The notes: generated from the sequence alone by a model not told the origin. Positions 1 through 35,273 are shown, counted from the first letter of the stretch. The stretch: DNA of 64,000 bases from Amorphochlora amoebiformis (GCA_054601695.1 BAAHQB010000071.1:620001-684000), one strand, 5' to 3'. Numbers and translations are program-made.

Positions 1-38
1 CAACAAAGCTTATGGACAAGTACCAAGCCAAGAAGTAA
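1..38 (+). CDS. Possible 3' end of a plus-strand gene
   Basis: The first bases read in one frame as TKLMDKYQAKK followed by a TAA stop at 36-38. This lysine-rich ending looks like a C-terminus, but only eleven codons are visible and no splice site lies inside the window. The other two frames also stay open for some distance, so the call rests on composition alone. The non-TA sequence that follows (39-506) shows no other feature that I can support. Confidence 0.25.
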   Translation, partial: TKLMDKYQAKK

Positions 39-506
39 CAATGGCTACAGACACTCTGGGTTGCAGTCGGTGCGCATGGCCATGCCGTATTTCTAATTTT
101 AGTGCGCAAACAAATTAGACTTATCAACTTATAGTAGTGAATTCACACGGTATCAATCATTGACTGATCTCTTCATGACTAGACCGTGCCCTTAGGCCTC
201 AATACACAGCCTTTGTGTAATCCACACATGATTGAATTGATTGAATCTAGTCTAGTAGTGAATATTCGAAAAGTTACGAATCATTTTAACTTAGCCTAGT
301 TAGCGGCCTAACTCTAATGAATATCATGGCTGCATGATGAATCGAATCATCAGGCTGGGCGATTGTCTTCAAATTAACGTTGATTCACGATTCATGAACG
401 TAGCGTTAACTAATCATGCATCAGTTCGTCGGAGTAATGCGCATGTGTTACAGTATGCATACGAAGTCGCCCAAGCCTCTGATTACGGTCCGGACACATA
501 TGATGA

Positions 507-729
507 TTAATGATAACTTGGTCTAGTGGCGTCGTAATCGTCGTTGTCGTCGTCGTCGTCGTTGTCCTCGTCGTCGTCCTCGTCGCCGTCAACGTCGCCG
601 TCCACGTCGCCGTCCACGTCGCCGTCCACGTCACCGTCCACGTCACCGTCCACGTCGTCGTCTGCTTCTTCCGAGGAACCTGGGTCATCTAGGTCGTCGG
701 CTGGGTCGTTTTTATCGATATCATCGCTT
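507..729 (-). CDS. Candidate terminal exon coding an acidic Asp-rich tail
   Basis: On the minus strand an acceptor (ataatcag, AG at 731-730) is followed by a 74-codon open frame that starts SDDIDKNDPADDL, passes through about six DVDG repeats and ends YDATRPSYH before a TAA at 509-507. An acidic tail is typical of nuclear or chromatin-binding proteins. The region is also a GTC/GAC trinucleotide repeat, which can give a D/E-rich frame by chance. Its entry phase (2) does not match the most natural frame of the upstream exon at 979, so the connection to the gene at 0.9-6.0 kb is unresolved. Confidence 0.35.
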
Positions 730-875
730 CTGATTATAGTAAGCGCTTAGAACTATACGGCGTAGGTTTGAGAGTTTAGAAAGCCATACCCGACGGACGC
801 ATGAGCGTGAGTTTCCTAACAGGTGAGATGTCACGTTAGAACTTTTTTAATATTTCTTATTTGAGTGTTTTTTTG

Positions 876-6043
<5,168 letters not shown>

Positions 6044-6146
6044 CTGTTGTTGCAAAATATACATATATTCATGCCTATATATACGCGTATATATGTCATA
6101 CCCATGCCTATACATATGCATATATAGCATATATATATATGTATCA

Positions 6147-6180
<34 letters not shown>

Positions 6181-6184
<4 letters not shown>

Positions 6185-6560
6185 CTGTAACACATGTAAT
6201 CATTTGACAGTATAGAGGGAACAAACCACACTATAAACCACTCTGATAACAATACATATATATATATATATATATAATATTCAACAATACATATCTAATA
6301 TGTGTAGTCATATGTTAGAGTGTAGACAGTGATATAGACCTCGATATTAACATCACCTATAGGTCCTATACGTACGTAACATATGTAATCATACGTCGAG
6401 AGAGTAGACATTGTTACATATCCCGAATTAAAATAACCTATACATATGTAATATATGTTAAGTTACATATGTAATATATGTAACTTTACATTGAGAGAGT
6501 AGAAGTGGACGACCACAGTGATATGCACCCTGATATTAACATCATTATCCCTACAAGACG
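6181..6560. repeat. Three to four degenerate copies of a ~65-130 bp unit
   Basis: The phrase GTAATCAT(A/T)..GAGAGAGTAGACA..GATATTAACATCA recurs with drift around 6185, 6300, 6375 and 6470. Copies share AGAGTAGA and a terminal ATATTAACATCA(C/T) block. The sequence is not simple TA repeat. No coding frame spans it, and it lies between the minus-strand gene ending its 5' side near 6043 and the centrin gene. Confidence 0.5.
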
Positions 6561-6582
6561 GCTTCGAGACCTTTATAACCAT

Positions 6583-6614
<32 letters not shown>

Positions 6615-6622
6615 CTTCATAC

Positions 6623-6655
<33 letters not shown>

Positions 6656-6704
6656 TAGATGTTTTTACATTTGTTGCATACGTATTATGGTATAAAAATA
6701 TATG

Positions 6705-6747
<43 letters not shown>

Positions 6748-6777
6748 TATATATATATACATTATTGTTATCTACGG

Positions 6778-6811
<34 letters not shown>

Positions 6812-6946
6812 TTTATCATATATACACACATATATACACATATATATATATATATATATGTATATGTATATGTATAGTATGATAAATGTAAGTATACGTA
6901 TATGTAAATATGTATATTAGATACATATATATGTATAATATATATG

Positions 6947-6990
<44 letters not shown>

Positions 6991-7351
6991 TGTAAAGTAC
7001 ACTCATTTCATTCCTCTGAGATGAAGACAATCTCCATATCTCATCCTCTCACGTGTCAAAGCCCCCTCCCCTACCGTACACATGTTTTCGAAATATATTG
7101 CGCATTCTCTCCGTTCATCTACCCTTCTATACACACGCATATACGTTCCCGCGCCAGCTTGTCACGGACACGTGTATTACGCGTTCACGTGGAAGATGAT
7201 ATATTTTTCGCAGAATGAAGGGTCTAGGGGGGTGAGAGAAAATTGAGGGTACCCACCGCTTGGTCATTACTTTTGTAATCCCCTTTTAAATACTTAATAT
7301 CCAATTTTCTCAGCGGCAAGCCGCATGCCGAGGAGTGGGCGCCAGGCTTGC

Positions 7352-7407
7352 GTCGGAATCCAACTCTATGGATTCCGACGTCGGAATCCAAAACTCTGGA
7401 TTCCGAG
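7352..7407. promoter_or_regulatory. Two tandem hairpins upstream of the centrin gene
   Basis: GTCGGAATCCA (7352-7362), a 6-nt loop and TGGATTCCGAC (7369-7379) form a perfect 11-bp stem. It is followed at once by GTCGGAATCCA (7380-7390), a 6-nt loop and TGGATTCCGAG (7397-7407), with one terminal mismatch. They lie about 220 bp before the proposed centrin start in ordinary-composition sequence (7000-7630). A promoter or 5' leader role is inference from position. Confidence 0.45.
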
Positions 7408-7629
7408 GCTGGACAACACTTGGAAAATGTGACATATTAGCGTGACATTCGGAACCCAAGCTGCACTCCGAACCGCAATGGTGTCGACAGTTTCGCGCGC
7501 AGATTTGTTTCCGAGATGTCCGAGAGATACGGGGGGAAAGGAAGGAGAGAGAGAACTCCGAAGGGAGAAAAAGGGAGAAAGAGCTAGGAGGCAAAAGAGA
7601 GGGGAGAGCGAGATGGAGACATAGGGAGA

Positions 7630-7842
7630 ATGACGTCCATATATGTAACCTTGCTGATGAGGCGTGTATGAAAACAGGAAGAACATGATGACGCGAAGAA
7701 GGGAAGAGGTTCCCGCGATTTCGAACTTGATAAAAAGGAGAGAAACGAGATCCAGGAGGCTTTTAATCTGTTTGATATACAGAGGAAAGGTGTGTGCGTA
7801 TGAGCGTTTGTGTTGTGCACAACATTTTATGCATGCATTAAT

Positions 7843-7889
<47 letters not shown>

Positions 7890-7953
7890 GCATGTTATTT
7901 ACGTGTATGTACATACATTATATAAGATTCGTATACGCATGTATGGCTTTACA

Positions 7954-8020
<67 letters not shown>

Positions 8021-8133
8021 TATTGTTCTTTTTGTTCCTGTAGGTAGAATATCGGCAAAAGATATCACAGTGGCCCTTCGCGCTTTAGGAACGGAGCCTG
8101 GTACTTTTACAATGCATGTACAAATAGAATGTA

Positions 8134-8213
<80 letters not shown>

Positions 8214-8292
8214 ATATATATATATATATATATAATATACTGGTTATATAATATTACATGTATATGATATACATGTATATACACAAATATAC

Positions 8293-8348
<56 letters not shown>

Positions 8349-8355
8349 TTTCATA

Positions 8356-8404
<49 letters not shown>

Positions 8405-8475
8405 ATATGTATTTTACAATAATACAATATATTTTTATAAACGTATCCGTGTAATATAAATACATATATATATAT

Positions 8476-8508
<33 letters not shown>

Positions 8509-8515
8509 TACATAC

Positions 8516-8587
<72 letters not shown>

Positions 8588-8637
8588 TTTTATGCACTAT
8601 GATGATCTACATATATGTACACACACACAAATATATT

Positions 8638-8699
<62 letters not shown>

Positions 8700-8943
8700 A
8701 TAATATTATGTATGTATATGCTATTAATATATTCACATACATCTAACAGAGAAAGAAGAGATACGAAGCATATTCACCGTTATCAACAAGGATGCCGGTG
8801 ATTTGTTAGATCTGGAAGAGTTTACGAAAATCATGAAACTTAAGCTGGTATTACCTAAACACCAAATTCTCTCTCCATCTCTCTCTCTCTCTCTCTTGTT
8901 CTCCATCCCTTTCTCTCTGTCCCTTGCTCACTCTTTCACTCTG

Positions 8944-8977
<34 letters not shown>

Positions 8978-8997
8978 CATGCATACATTCATATATG

Positions 8998-9054
<57 letters not shown>

Positions 9055-9162
9055 CACACATGTATATATATATATACACATATAAAATACATAGATTGCA
9101 CGCAAACATACGTATTTATACAATATGCATACATATATATGTGTACACATATACACACATAC

Positions 9163-9227
<65 letters not shown>

Positions 9228-9259
9228 CATACATACATTGTGTGTGTATTGTCTATACA

Positions 9260-9296
<37 letters not shown>

Positions 9297-9322
9297 TATA
9301 TATATGCTTGCATATATATAAG

Positions 9323-9354
<32 letters not shown>

Positions 9355-9656
9355 CTATATATATATATATATATATACATATACATACATATATATATAT
9401 CTATAATATATACATATATATATATACTCCACGCGTGTTCAATGATAGAACCAGGCTATGAGCCAATCGGAAACAAAGAGAGCATTCAGTCTTTTGGAGG
9501 ATGACACTTCGACAACTATTAGCTTTGAGAACTTGAGAAAGTAAGATAAGACAGTAATATATACAAATATATGTACATATATGAACATATTATATATTTT
9601 GCTACATATACATATATATATATATATATATATATCTACATAGATTTACAGATATA

Positions 9657-9709
<53 letters not shown>

Positions 9710-9802
9710 CTATAATTATATATAATGTATGTTTTCACTTAGTACATACATAGAGAATAGAGAGACGGGAGTAGTAATATGTATGGAGAGATTAATGTAT
9801 GC

Positions 9803-9833
<31 letters not shown>

Positions 9834-10222
9834 AAAAAATATATAAGTGTATATATATATATATATGTATATATGTATATATACATACATATACATGAGT
9901 ATTAATATACATATATATATATACATACATATGCCTATAAACAATTATACAATAAAATATACATATATACATATACATATACATTTTTATATCTATACAA
10001 CTAGATTTACAATTCATTAACTACAACCGTGCAAGTCAAGAAACAATGGCTCTTTTTTTTATCCAGGATCGCTGCCGACGTAGGTGAGGAACTGGAAGAC
10101 GAGGAATTAATTCAAATGATGCTTGGAGCTGGTGCTACGTCGCCTGACGACACCATCAACTTAGAGCAGTAATGAAATTTTCTGTAATTTGTGCTATATA
10201 TGTGTATATGTGTATATATGTG

Positions 10223-10301
<79 letters not shown>

Positions 10302-10320
10302 ATAAATATATATATATAAC

Positions 10321-10351
<31 letters not shown>

Positions 10352-10402
10352 TTTAAACCACAAAAAAGGTTCACGAAAATCGTATCGTCGTCGAATACGT
10401 AG
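7630..10402 (+). CDS. Centrin-like EF-hand protein, seven exons
   Basis: Exons 7678-7789, 8044-8100, 8750-8847, 9455-9540, 10067-10168 and 10369-10402 join in phase. A first exon 7630-7644 (MTSIY, 33-nt intron) is tentative. The total is about 167 residues, the usual centrin length. Recognisable blocks are [80 protein letters not shown] and the ending [14 protein letters not shown]. The order matches centrin/CDC31, which acts at centrosomes, basal bodies and mRNA export. All four EF loops are degenerate: DIQRKG in the first, NKDAGD without the usual Gly in the second, EDDTST in the third, and an altered fourth. Calcium binding is probably weak. Introns are TA-filled; a CT run follows exon 4. 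Family assignment is firm, orthology to a specific centrin is not. Confidence 0.88.
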
Positions 10403-10928
10403 CCTTCAGAGGCTGAGGATTCCCGACTACACTTTTTGAATGACTCAGTAAAATACATGAGCCATGCGCATCTCATGCAGCATATTAATTTCGATCATTA
10501 AGCTTGTTTTTAATATGGTACTTCAAACAATTATTGTAGAACTAATGGTATGCTCCTGTTATATTTATATATGTGTGTATATATATATATATGTATATAT
10601 ATATAAATGTGTGTGTGTGTGTGCATCTAAATATATACTCCATATATTCAGTGCAGTGGTGTACGCTACGTACTTAATACTAGTCATTGAATACGCTGAG
10701 CGTGTCGCCAGTATCTAGAGTATCCGAGTACGGTATTCATATGGCTATAGATATATTTATCATGTGCTAGAACTAACTTGAAGTATGTCGATATCATCAC
10801 TGTATATCTATATCATGATCATGACTATATCCTATGATATCATATGATACTATGTTATACTGTGTGATATAGTATATAGTATACTAGGTATATATATCTA
10901 GTATATACTAGTATACCGTATAGCCTAC

Positions 10929-10963
<35 letters not shown>

Positions 10964-10968
10964 CCTAC

Positions 10969-11008
<40 letters not shown>

Positions 11009-11099
11009 GTATGTATATACATATATATATTTATATAATTATATATATATACATATATAATATATATATATATATATATTCACGATATATAATATACGT

Positions 11100-11131
<32 letters not shown>

Positions 11132-11416
11132 GGTATAATATATATATCTATATATATATATATATATATATACGTATATGCTAGGTTCACTAAATAATTA
11201 TACCATGATTACACAACATAATTACAGCCATGATGAGTCAGCCTGAGTAATACTATGTCCACATGCTAGCGAAGGTTTGAAAAAGTTTATAAGTTTCAAC
11301 AACATCCAGTCAATAGATACCCACCAACTTTCCAAACAGCAGGTTCATTCAGCTACAGCACGAGACAAACAATAGCTCAACTTGAAAGACACGAACCCGC
11401 TAATTCCAAAGCTCGC
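10403..11416. other. Intergenic region between convergent genes
   Basis: Both the centrin and the MAPEG gene end here. Up to 10900 the sequence is ordinary, with some GATATC/GATACT-rich palindromic stretches. At 10915-11170 it becomes (TA)n, with ATAGCCTACGG repeated twice about 45 bp apart. From 11180 to 11416 it is normal-composition sequence, probably MAPEG 3' UTR. I see no further gene. Confidence 0.5.
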
Positions 11417-12074
11417 TTAGAACGTGTAATGCAGCTTGATCGGCCCAATCGTTTGGTACGTGCGGTAGCCCATGATCCCGACGAACACCAATTGTGCCAC
11501 GAAGAACATGAACCGGAAGGTGATTGCGAGCTCAGAGACGGAAGCGCAATGGGAAATGATCTGCCCGATGCGGCAGTAGACGACATACCACGCCTGAAAA
11601 AGCATCGAAGTGTGTTTCAGATTCGATTGGACGAATATCGCAGCCACGATATTCAAATGCGACGTACCAGGCCGTCGAGGTTCGCGGATCCGTACGCACG
11701 GTTGAGGAGAATGATTGTGGCAAACAGAATCAAGTTCTCAACGCAGTTTGCGTGAGACTTGCCTGGAGGTGCGTATATTGGCATATGAATCATATTTATC
11801 GCACTTTTCCGGTATGTTTCAGTTACCAATACGACTCCAGACCGTGATCTCAGGACCGTCGCGAGACTTTCCAAATCTGAGAGACTATACGTCAGATGAC
11901 TTTTTCGAATGAGATGGTTTCAACTCATGGGAATACACATTAGTTAAATATATCTCATCCGTACTCGGTGGGCTTCTTCTGGCCACTGAAGATGAGAAAG
12001 CTGCGCCTTGCGAGGATCAATGGCACGTGCAAATAGGTGAAGGCTGCGAAGCTGAACAGTGCGGTGGATGCCAT
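11417..12074 (-). CDS. MAPEG-family membrane protein (microsomal glutathione transferase-like)
   Basis: Four exons on the minus strand, 12074-11965, 11876-11827, 11762-11668 and 11593-11417, join in phase into 143 residues from ATG to TAA. Introns are 88, 64 and 74 nt with GT-AG ends and hold no TA tract. The protein starts MASTALFSFAAFTYLHVPL (first membrane span). It then carries WSRIGKSHANCVENLILF, which matches the MAPEG signature R..(A/H)..N..EN of MGST and related enzymes. Two or three further hydrophobic spans follow (about 64-80, 86-106, 112-132), then MGYRTYQTIG. MAPEG enzymes conjugate or reduce lipid substrates with glutathione in the ER or outer mitochondrial membrane. The subtype cannot be settled by eye. 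Confidence 0.85.
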
Positions 12075-12587
12075 GGTTCGATTTGGAGAGTATGCGCTTT
12101 ACGAGCTGGAATGAAGTGAAAAAATATATAGATGTCATTTTCGTGCGTCAAACAAACGTCCACTGACGCTAGAATGGGCAATTGCTAGGATAACGTAAGA
12201 CATTGAGTTCTTCAATAGAATAGTGCAGTGGGGGGGGGAGGGTCGGAGCGATTTTAAGCGGTACAACCGATTGAGATATGGTTGATGTTGGCAGGGAAGT
12301 CGGTTTGGGTTCCGGCGAGGCGGTTCTTTTGTGGCATGTATCGATCACTAAGGGCAACTTCACTCACAACGACATCTTTTAGGGGATATTACCCAAACTT
12401 ATTAAGGGTACCCTTTTAATAAGTATTATGATATAAAGAATGTAATATCCTTATATTCTCCCATTAATATCCAGATATCAATATCATCCATATCGATGTA
12501 TTCATATATCTTTGTTTCGATATCCTAACAACTCAACTACTTTAATAATTCGGCTTCAATTCGCTGACCGCGCAGCCAGGAAATCGA
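12075..12587. promoter_or_regulatory. Shared 5' region of divergent MAPEG and MsrB genes
   Basis: The two start codons face away from each other across 513 bp without long TA repeats. It holds a G9 run (12231-12239), a CATATCCATATCGATG-type A/T-rich stretch at 12420-12530 and no recognisable CCCTAA block. A bidirectional promoter is inferred from the layout. I see no TATA box that stands out from the AT-rich background. Confidence 0.45.
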
Positions 12588-23710
<11,123 letters not shown>

Positions 23711-23859
23711 TATATGTAACATAGAAAGTGAATTGAATGATTAGTATGTGGTGTATTCAGTAATGTTTCCAGTACGTGTACATTCGGTGTCGTAAAATTA
23801 ATTTTAATGAAGTGGTAATATGGTGATATGACATATAAATGTTATGTACGTACATCTAG

Positions 23860-23897
<38 letters not shown>

Positions 23898-24576
23898 ATA
23901 TACATAAACCATGATATTAGATATATTTATATTCATATTTTTCTAGATATACATAGGTATCACACTCATACTAGTCATAATATAGTGTAGCACCTAAACA
24001 TATGAAACTTCATATATATAACTCGTTTCACTTCTAATAAGCATAAACTCTTAAGAAACTAGATAGAGTCGAACTAATTCATCTAATAAGTTACTATTTC
24101 TCGTACATCCAGTCTAAATACAAGTTTATGTACTAGATGTACTACAGTTGTACCAGTACTATATATATATATACGTACTCAACTAATTATCCATATTCTA
24201 GATCTTAAGTAGATATTATGAGCACCACGGCTATAATCGTCCAACATTCATGAACATCAACATACACTCTCTAGACTCTAGCTACACTGGCAAATTGAAC
24301 TAGTTAAAGCACAGCTAGGCTGCCATTGGACCTTTCTCGATCTCGATAATATCTAGATATGTGAACAGATACTAGAGATATCTAGATATCTCTAGTATCT
24401 TATCTCGAGATATCCATCATCGAGCAGATCATTCTGAACCGAATGTGCGTTCATCTCAGTGACCAGTGCGTCGATAGCTGTCAATAACATGCCATACGCC
24501 AACGACAATAGTGTGTGTTTTTAGGCATTTTCTACGCCAACGACAATAGTGTGTGTTTTAGGCATTTTCTAGGTTT
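23711..24576. other. Intergenic region between MsrB and a convergent minus-strand gene
   Basis: The sequence has ordinary composition, with one TA tract (23860-23900) and a palindromic ATATCTAGATATC/CTCGAGATATC cluster near 24345-24415. A 38-nt block starting TACGCCAACGACAATAGTG is tandemly duplicated at 24494-24571, immediately after the stop codon of the minus-strand gene, so in its 3' UTR. I see no gene here. Confidence 0.5.
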
Positions 24577-31236
<6,660 letters not shown>

Positions 31237-31473
31237 TGGAACTGAGGTAAGGATCGAGCTGTTTGGTTGCTTTTTGGGTGGAGTTAGGGTTGGGTTAAGG
31301 GTTTGGATGAAGTTTAATTGTGTTTTTTTCGGGATGGGGTGTCTGGTTTGTTTATGATGTGTGTATGTATATGTGTGTATACTCGCGTATACATGTGCAT
31401 AGATAACATATGCTTGTATATATATATATATATAAATGTATGTACATATTTACATATAATACGTATGTATATG

Positions 31474-31506
<33 letters not shown>

Positions 31507-31606
31507 GAATGTGTGTGGTGTAAATGTTATCAAGATATACATTATAAATATAGATGTATTTAGTTATACATAAAGGTATTTTTATACACGTATATGTATA
31601 CAACAG

Positions 31607-31663
<57 letters not shown>

Positions 31664-31737
31664 GTGTATGTATATGTATTAGATATATGTATATATATAT
31701 ATATATATATGTATGTATCTTGTATATATGACATATC

Positions 31738-31829
31738 TCATACACTGGAATATGATACGATATATATATATAAATATAAATATATGTATATATATTATGT
31801 ATATATATATATTATATATATATATATTA

Positions 31830-31863
<34 letters not shown>

Positions 31864-31899
31864 AAAATATAAATATATATATAGAGATATATACACAAA

Positions 31900-31934
<35 letters not shown>

Positions 31935-32022
31935 CAACACGTACATTTATAATATACGTATATAAAAACTTATATGACTTTATGTAAGATCCGTGTTACG
32001 TAGATATGTGAATCTTGGTCTT

Positions 32023-32070
<48 letters not shown>

Positions 32071-32191
32071 CATAATATATATATATATATACATACATAT
32101 GTATATTGATATATTATATTATATATATATATATATATATAATATATATATACATATATATATATATATATGTACATATTGATATATATTT

Positions 32192-32222
<31 letters not shown>

Positions 32223-32429
32223 TACATATATATATATACATATATGTATGTATGTATGTATGTATATATACACATATATATATACATGTAATATATATAT
32301 AAGTATCTGTGTACGTAGATTTGCGAGTCTTAGTCTTCGTGTCAACCGACGTGAGGTCTTTCCCGTACTTATCTCTGCATACACATATATAAATACAAAC
32401 ATGTACATAACTCACATATCTATACACAT

Positions 32430-32466
<37 letters not shown>

Positions 32467-32683
32467 CAAATATATATATATATATATGTATGTATCGTAC
32501 CTGAGGCGTTTATTGAGTGAAACCTCTGTATCAAAACTGGTGTAAAAGGCGACGATATGGTCTAGACTCTTCTTACCTATGATATCAACGTGTGCATACA
32601 AATGTGTGCATATATATACGTATATACACATATTATCTGTCTATGCATATTTACATATTATATGTATGTCAATATACACACAC

Positions 32684-32721
<38 letters not shown>

Positions 32722-32835
32722 TCTAGACTCTTCTTACCTATGATATCAACGTGTGCATACAAATGTGTGCATATATATACGTATATACACATATTATCTG
32801 TCTATGCATATTTACATATTATATGTATATCAATA

Positions 32836-32887
<52 letters not shown>

Positions 32888-33617
32888 TCTAGACTCCTCT
32901 TACCTATGATATCAACGTGTGCATATAAATGTGTGCATATATATACGTATATACACATATTATCTGTCGATGCATATTTACATATTATATGTATATCAAC
33001 ATATATATATTATATAAATACATATATATAATATATATATATATATATATGTATATAAACTGATACATTTACAAACATACATACAGGAATACACAACTAA
33101 CATGAAAAGAAGCAGCAGCCAAGAGAGCGACAGAGCATAGAAAAGCACAGAGAAGGGCGGAACGAGTCTCCACGACAGCGAAATATACAGGGGATCATTA
33201 GAGACTGGCACAGAGAAGGATGGAGCGAGAGAGAGAGATAAGAGATGTACAGATTGATATATATAAATATATATATATATATATTATATATTTTCGAGAT
33301 AGTGAGAGGGAGAAGGATCTGATTAAGAGTAATGGGGCTGAGTAGGTTATGTGGGAATTACTGGCTTGTGAGGGGTTATGGATGAGGAAGAAAGCTCGAA
33401 GCTTCTCTCGTAGTTCTTTGTGCTATGTTTATGTATGCTTATAAATTATGGAAAAAATACATCGAAGTATACGTATGTGTATGTGTATGTGTATGTACAT
33501 ATGAAAACATACACACATATTAAAAAATATATGTATATATATATATATATGTATATATATGCATATATATATATATATATATGCATATGTAAATATATAT
33601 ATATATATATATATATG

Positions 33618-33656
<39 letters not shown>

Positions 33657-33747
33657 TATACATGTGTATACATAAGTATAGAAATTATATATAGATTACA
33701 TATATAATATATATATATATATATATTTAAATATGTATTATTGTTTA

Positions 33748-33829
<82 letters not shown>

Positions 33830-33941
33830 TATTACACTAATTAAAACGCATAATTTTACATACAAGATCTCCCACACCAACCACCCATAGATTTCATACA
33901 CATCCATAACATACCTGCAGCGCAACATCTTCAAGAGGCAT
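31738..33941 (-). CDS. Candidate minus-strand gene, product unknown
   Basis: Two adjoining exons are well supported: 32576-32501 ([20 protein letters not shown] and on to NKRL) and 32374-32315 ([19 protein letters not shown]). They join in phase, CTCAG plus A giving Arg. A terminal exon 31744-31738 behind a clean ATATTCCAG acceptor would end the protein ..RKSTV. A start exon 33941-33915 (MPLEDVALQ, donor GTATGT) is possible, but its exit phase 0 does not fit entry phase 1 at 32576, so an exon is missing or the start is wrong. I recognise no family. Ordinary-composition DNA at 33060-33240 and 33290-33430 shows nothing I can model. Confidence 0.45.
32000..32023 (-). repeat. Donor-side echo of exon KTKTRKST
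   Basis: The exon end at 32315 (KTKTRKS then AC|GTACAC) is echoed about 300 bp downstream as KTKIHIS then AC|GTAACA. AAGAC(T/C)AAGA and ATCTACGTA are conserved, and one change is synonymous. Confidence 0.6.
32558..33005 (-). repeat. Three tandem ~125-bp units: acceptor-side echoes of exon KKSLDH
   Basis: The block beginning GGTCTAGACTCTTCTTACC on the plus strand occurs from 32558, 32718 and 32884. Each is followed by about 110 bp of nearly identical intron (TATGATATCAACGTGTGCATA and on to TATGTATRTCAA), then a TA tract of varying length. On the minus strand each unit holds intron, the ATCATAG acceptor and the first ~18 nt of the exon. Only the copy at 32576 continues into the full exon. Confidence 0.95.
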
Positions 33942-34084
33942 AGCGAGCCTCTGGAACCCAAGAGGACAACCACGAAAACCCGTACCACATCCACCCAAAC
34001 AGAAAAAGAGGAGCGGTCAGTATCCCTACGGGTCTTCGCGTAACGTTGGATATACTTTTTGTGCAGGTAAAAGATGCGACCGGA

Positions 34085-34711
34085 CTAGTTAGGAGTTGAG
34101 GTTACCGGGGCTGGCTTCAGCTGCTTCTTTGGACGCCGGGTCCGCTTGGAGTCTGGTAGGTCTCCTGTTATGTATTGTATCTGTTTATTGTATTGCTCGC
34201 GTGTAAATATGTGTAAAATGTACATTGTAGTTATCAAAACATAAAAAGGTTTAGTAAGAATCCTCTGGTGCTATGCCTCAGGTTATGATAACACGGCGAA
34301 TATGAAGGGAAAGAGATAGGCAGGGATAAAGGGCAGGGATAAAGGGCAGGGATAAAGGGCAGGGATAAAGGGCAGGGATAAAGGGCAGGGATACTTATTG
34401 TGGTCGAGGTTCCCCGTTCCTTTCTGGTGGTCGATGGATCGTTGGTAGTCACTAACTCAAGGCTGTCCGAACGAGAAAAAGACCGTATGTTATCACTATA
34501 CACTGCGACGGATTTGAAATATGGAAGCTTATCAAAGAGAGGCTGGTTAGGAAAGAAAACTTACTTGGTCGATTTTCCCTCCGTGACCCCATCCACAGGT
34601 ACCTGATGTGTACACCAGTGAGTTTTTGTCATATGCTTCCAAAGCCACAAACGGGATAACGACATACCTTCTCGTACTTCGACACCGCAAAGAGACATGC
34701 GCAGCAATTTC
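34085..34711 (-). CDS. 3' part of a gene with a basic C-terminal tail
   Basis: Exons 34711-34668 (NCCACLFAVSKYEK), 34602-34565 (VPVDGVTEGKST), 34462-34395 (LELVTTNDPSTTRKERGTST) and 34152-34085 (SKRTRRPKKQLKPAPVTSTP, then N and TAG) agree in phase, and the alternative frames of the second exon stop at the next junction. The tail is Lys/Arg-rich and could bind nucleic acid (inference). The 5' end is not found. Sequence from 34712 to 34880 may hold it. The family is unrecognised. Introns are short (65-242 nt) and free of TA tracts; the last contains a 14-bp minisatellite. Confidence 0.55.
34313..34393 (+). repeat. 14-bp minisatellite
   Basis: GGGATAAAGGGCAG is repeated between five and six times with almost no variation. 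It lies in the last intron of the minus-strand gene at 34.1-34.7 kb. Confidence 0.95.
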
Positions 34712-35273
34712 CTGAGGGATTGTGATTAAGGATTGGGCTACAGGGGGAAAGAAAAAGGAAAGGAGGAAGGGATTTGAAAAGTTTTAGATCCGATCCAGGT
34801 AGGATATCTTCACATATCGGAGACATCCCTACCCCTCTCCCCTCCCATGTGATATGGACAACATCAAGCGATTTCAAACTTGAATTTTTCTCGGAGAGGG
34901 GTGGTGGAGATCAACAAGGGGCCTAGTGATGGGAAAGGAGCACCCATCTCCGCGATGACGGGGCTCCACGACGACGATAATCCCCTATTGTGCAATTTAT
35001 ATATCACATATCTCTCGAAAGATATAACTATTTCTAATTTATTGAATATGTTAGATATATAAAATAAGATATAGTCATATGTTAGGATATTTAAATAAAG
35101 ATATTTTAAATATTTATAATAAATACATGCATATCTTATGTCTAATATATTTGTATATTAAATGTATGAGATATATTCACTTATATGTTGCTATATCTTC
35201 GTAACATATTCTGCTTACGTGACCTCACGCAAACTCACATCTCATCTCGGAGACCATACCCTCCGTGGCAGCC
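34712..35273. promoter_or_regulatory. Spacer between divergent genes at 34.7 and 35.3 kb
   Basis: The proximal part (34720-34990) has ordinary composition and may contain the missing 5' exon of the minus-strand gene. Then 35000-35200 is AT-rich but not simple (TA)n. The plus-strand start codon follows at 35274 in the context GCAGCCATGTTCC. A shared promoter is inferred only from the divergent layout. Confidence 0.35.

Noticed and set aside
33060-33240. Minus-strand hydrophobic peptide with [14 protein letters not shown] as a membrane protein exon
   Set aside because: No ATG in frame, no convincing acceptor, and part lies in a GA-rich repeat.
34400-34606. Plus-strand open frame beginning VEVPRSFLVVDGSLVV
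   Set aside because: It overlaps the minus-strand exons 34462-34395 and 34602-34565, which have good borders and phase agreement; the plus frame has no ATG start or splice sites.
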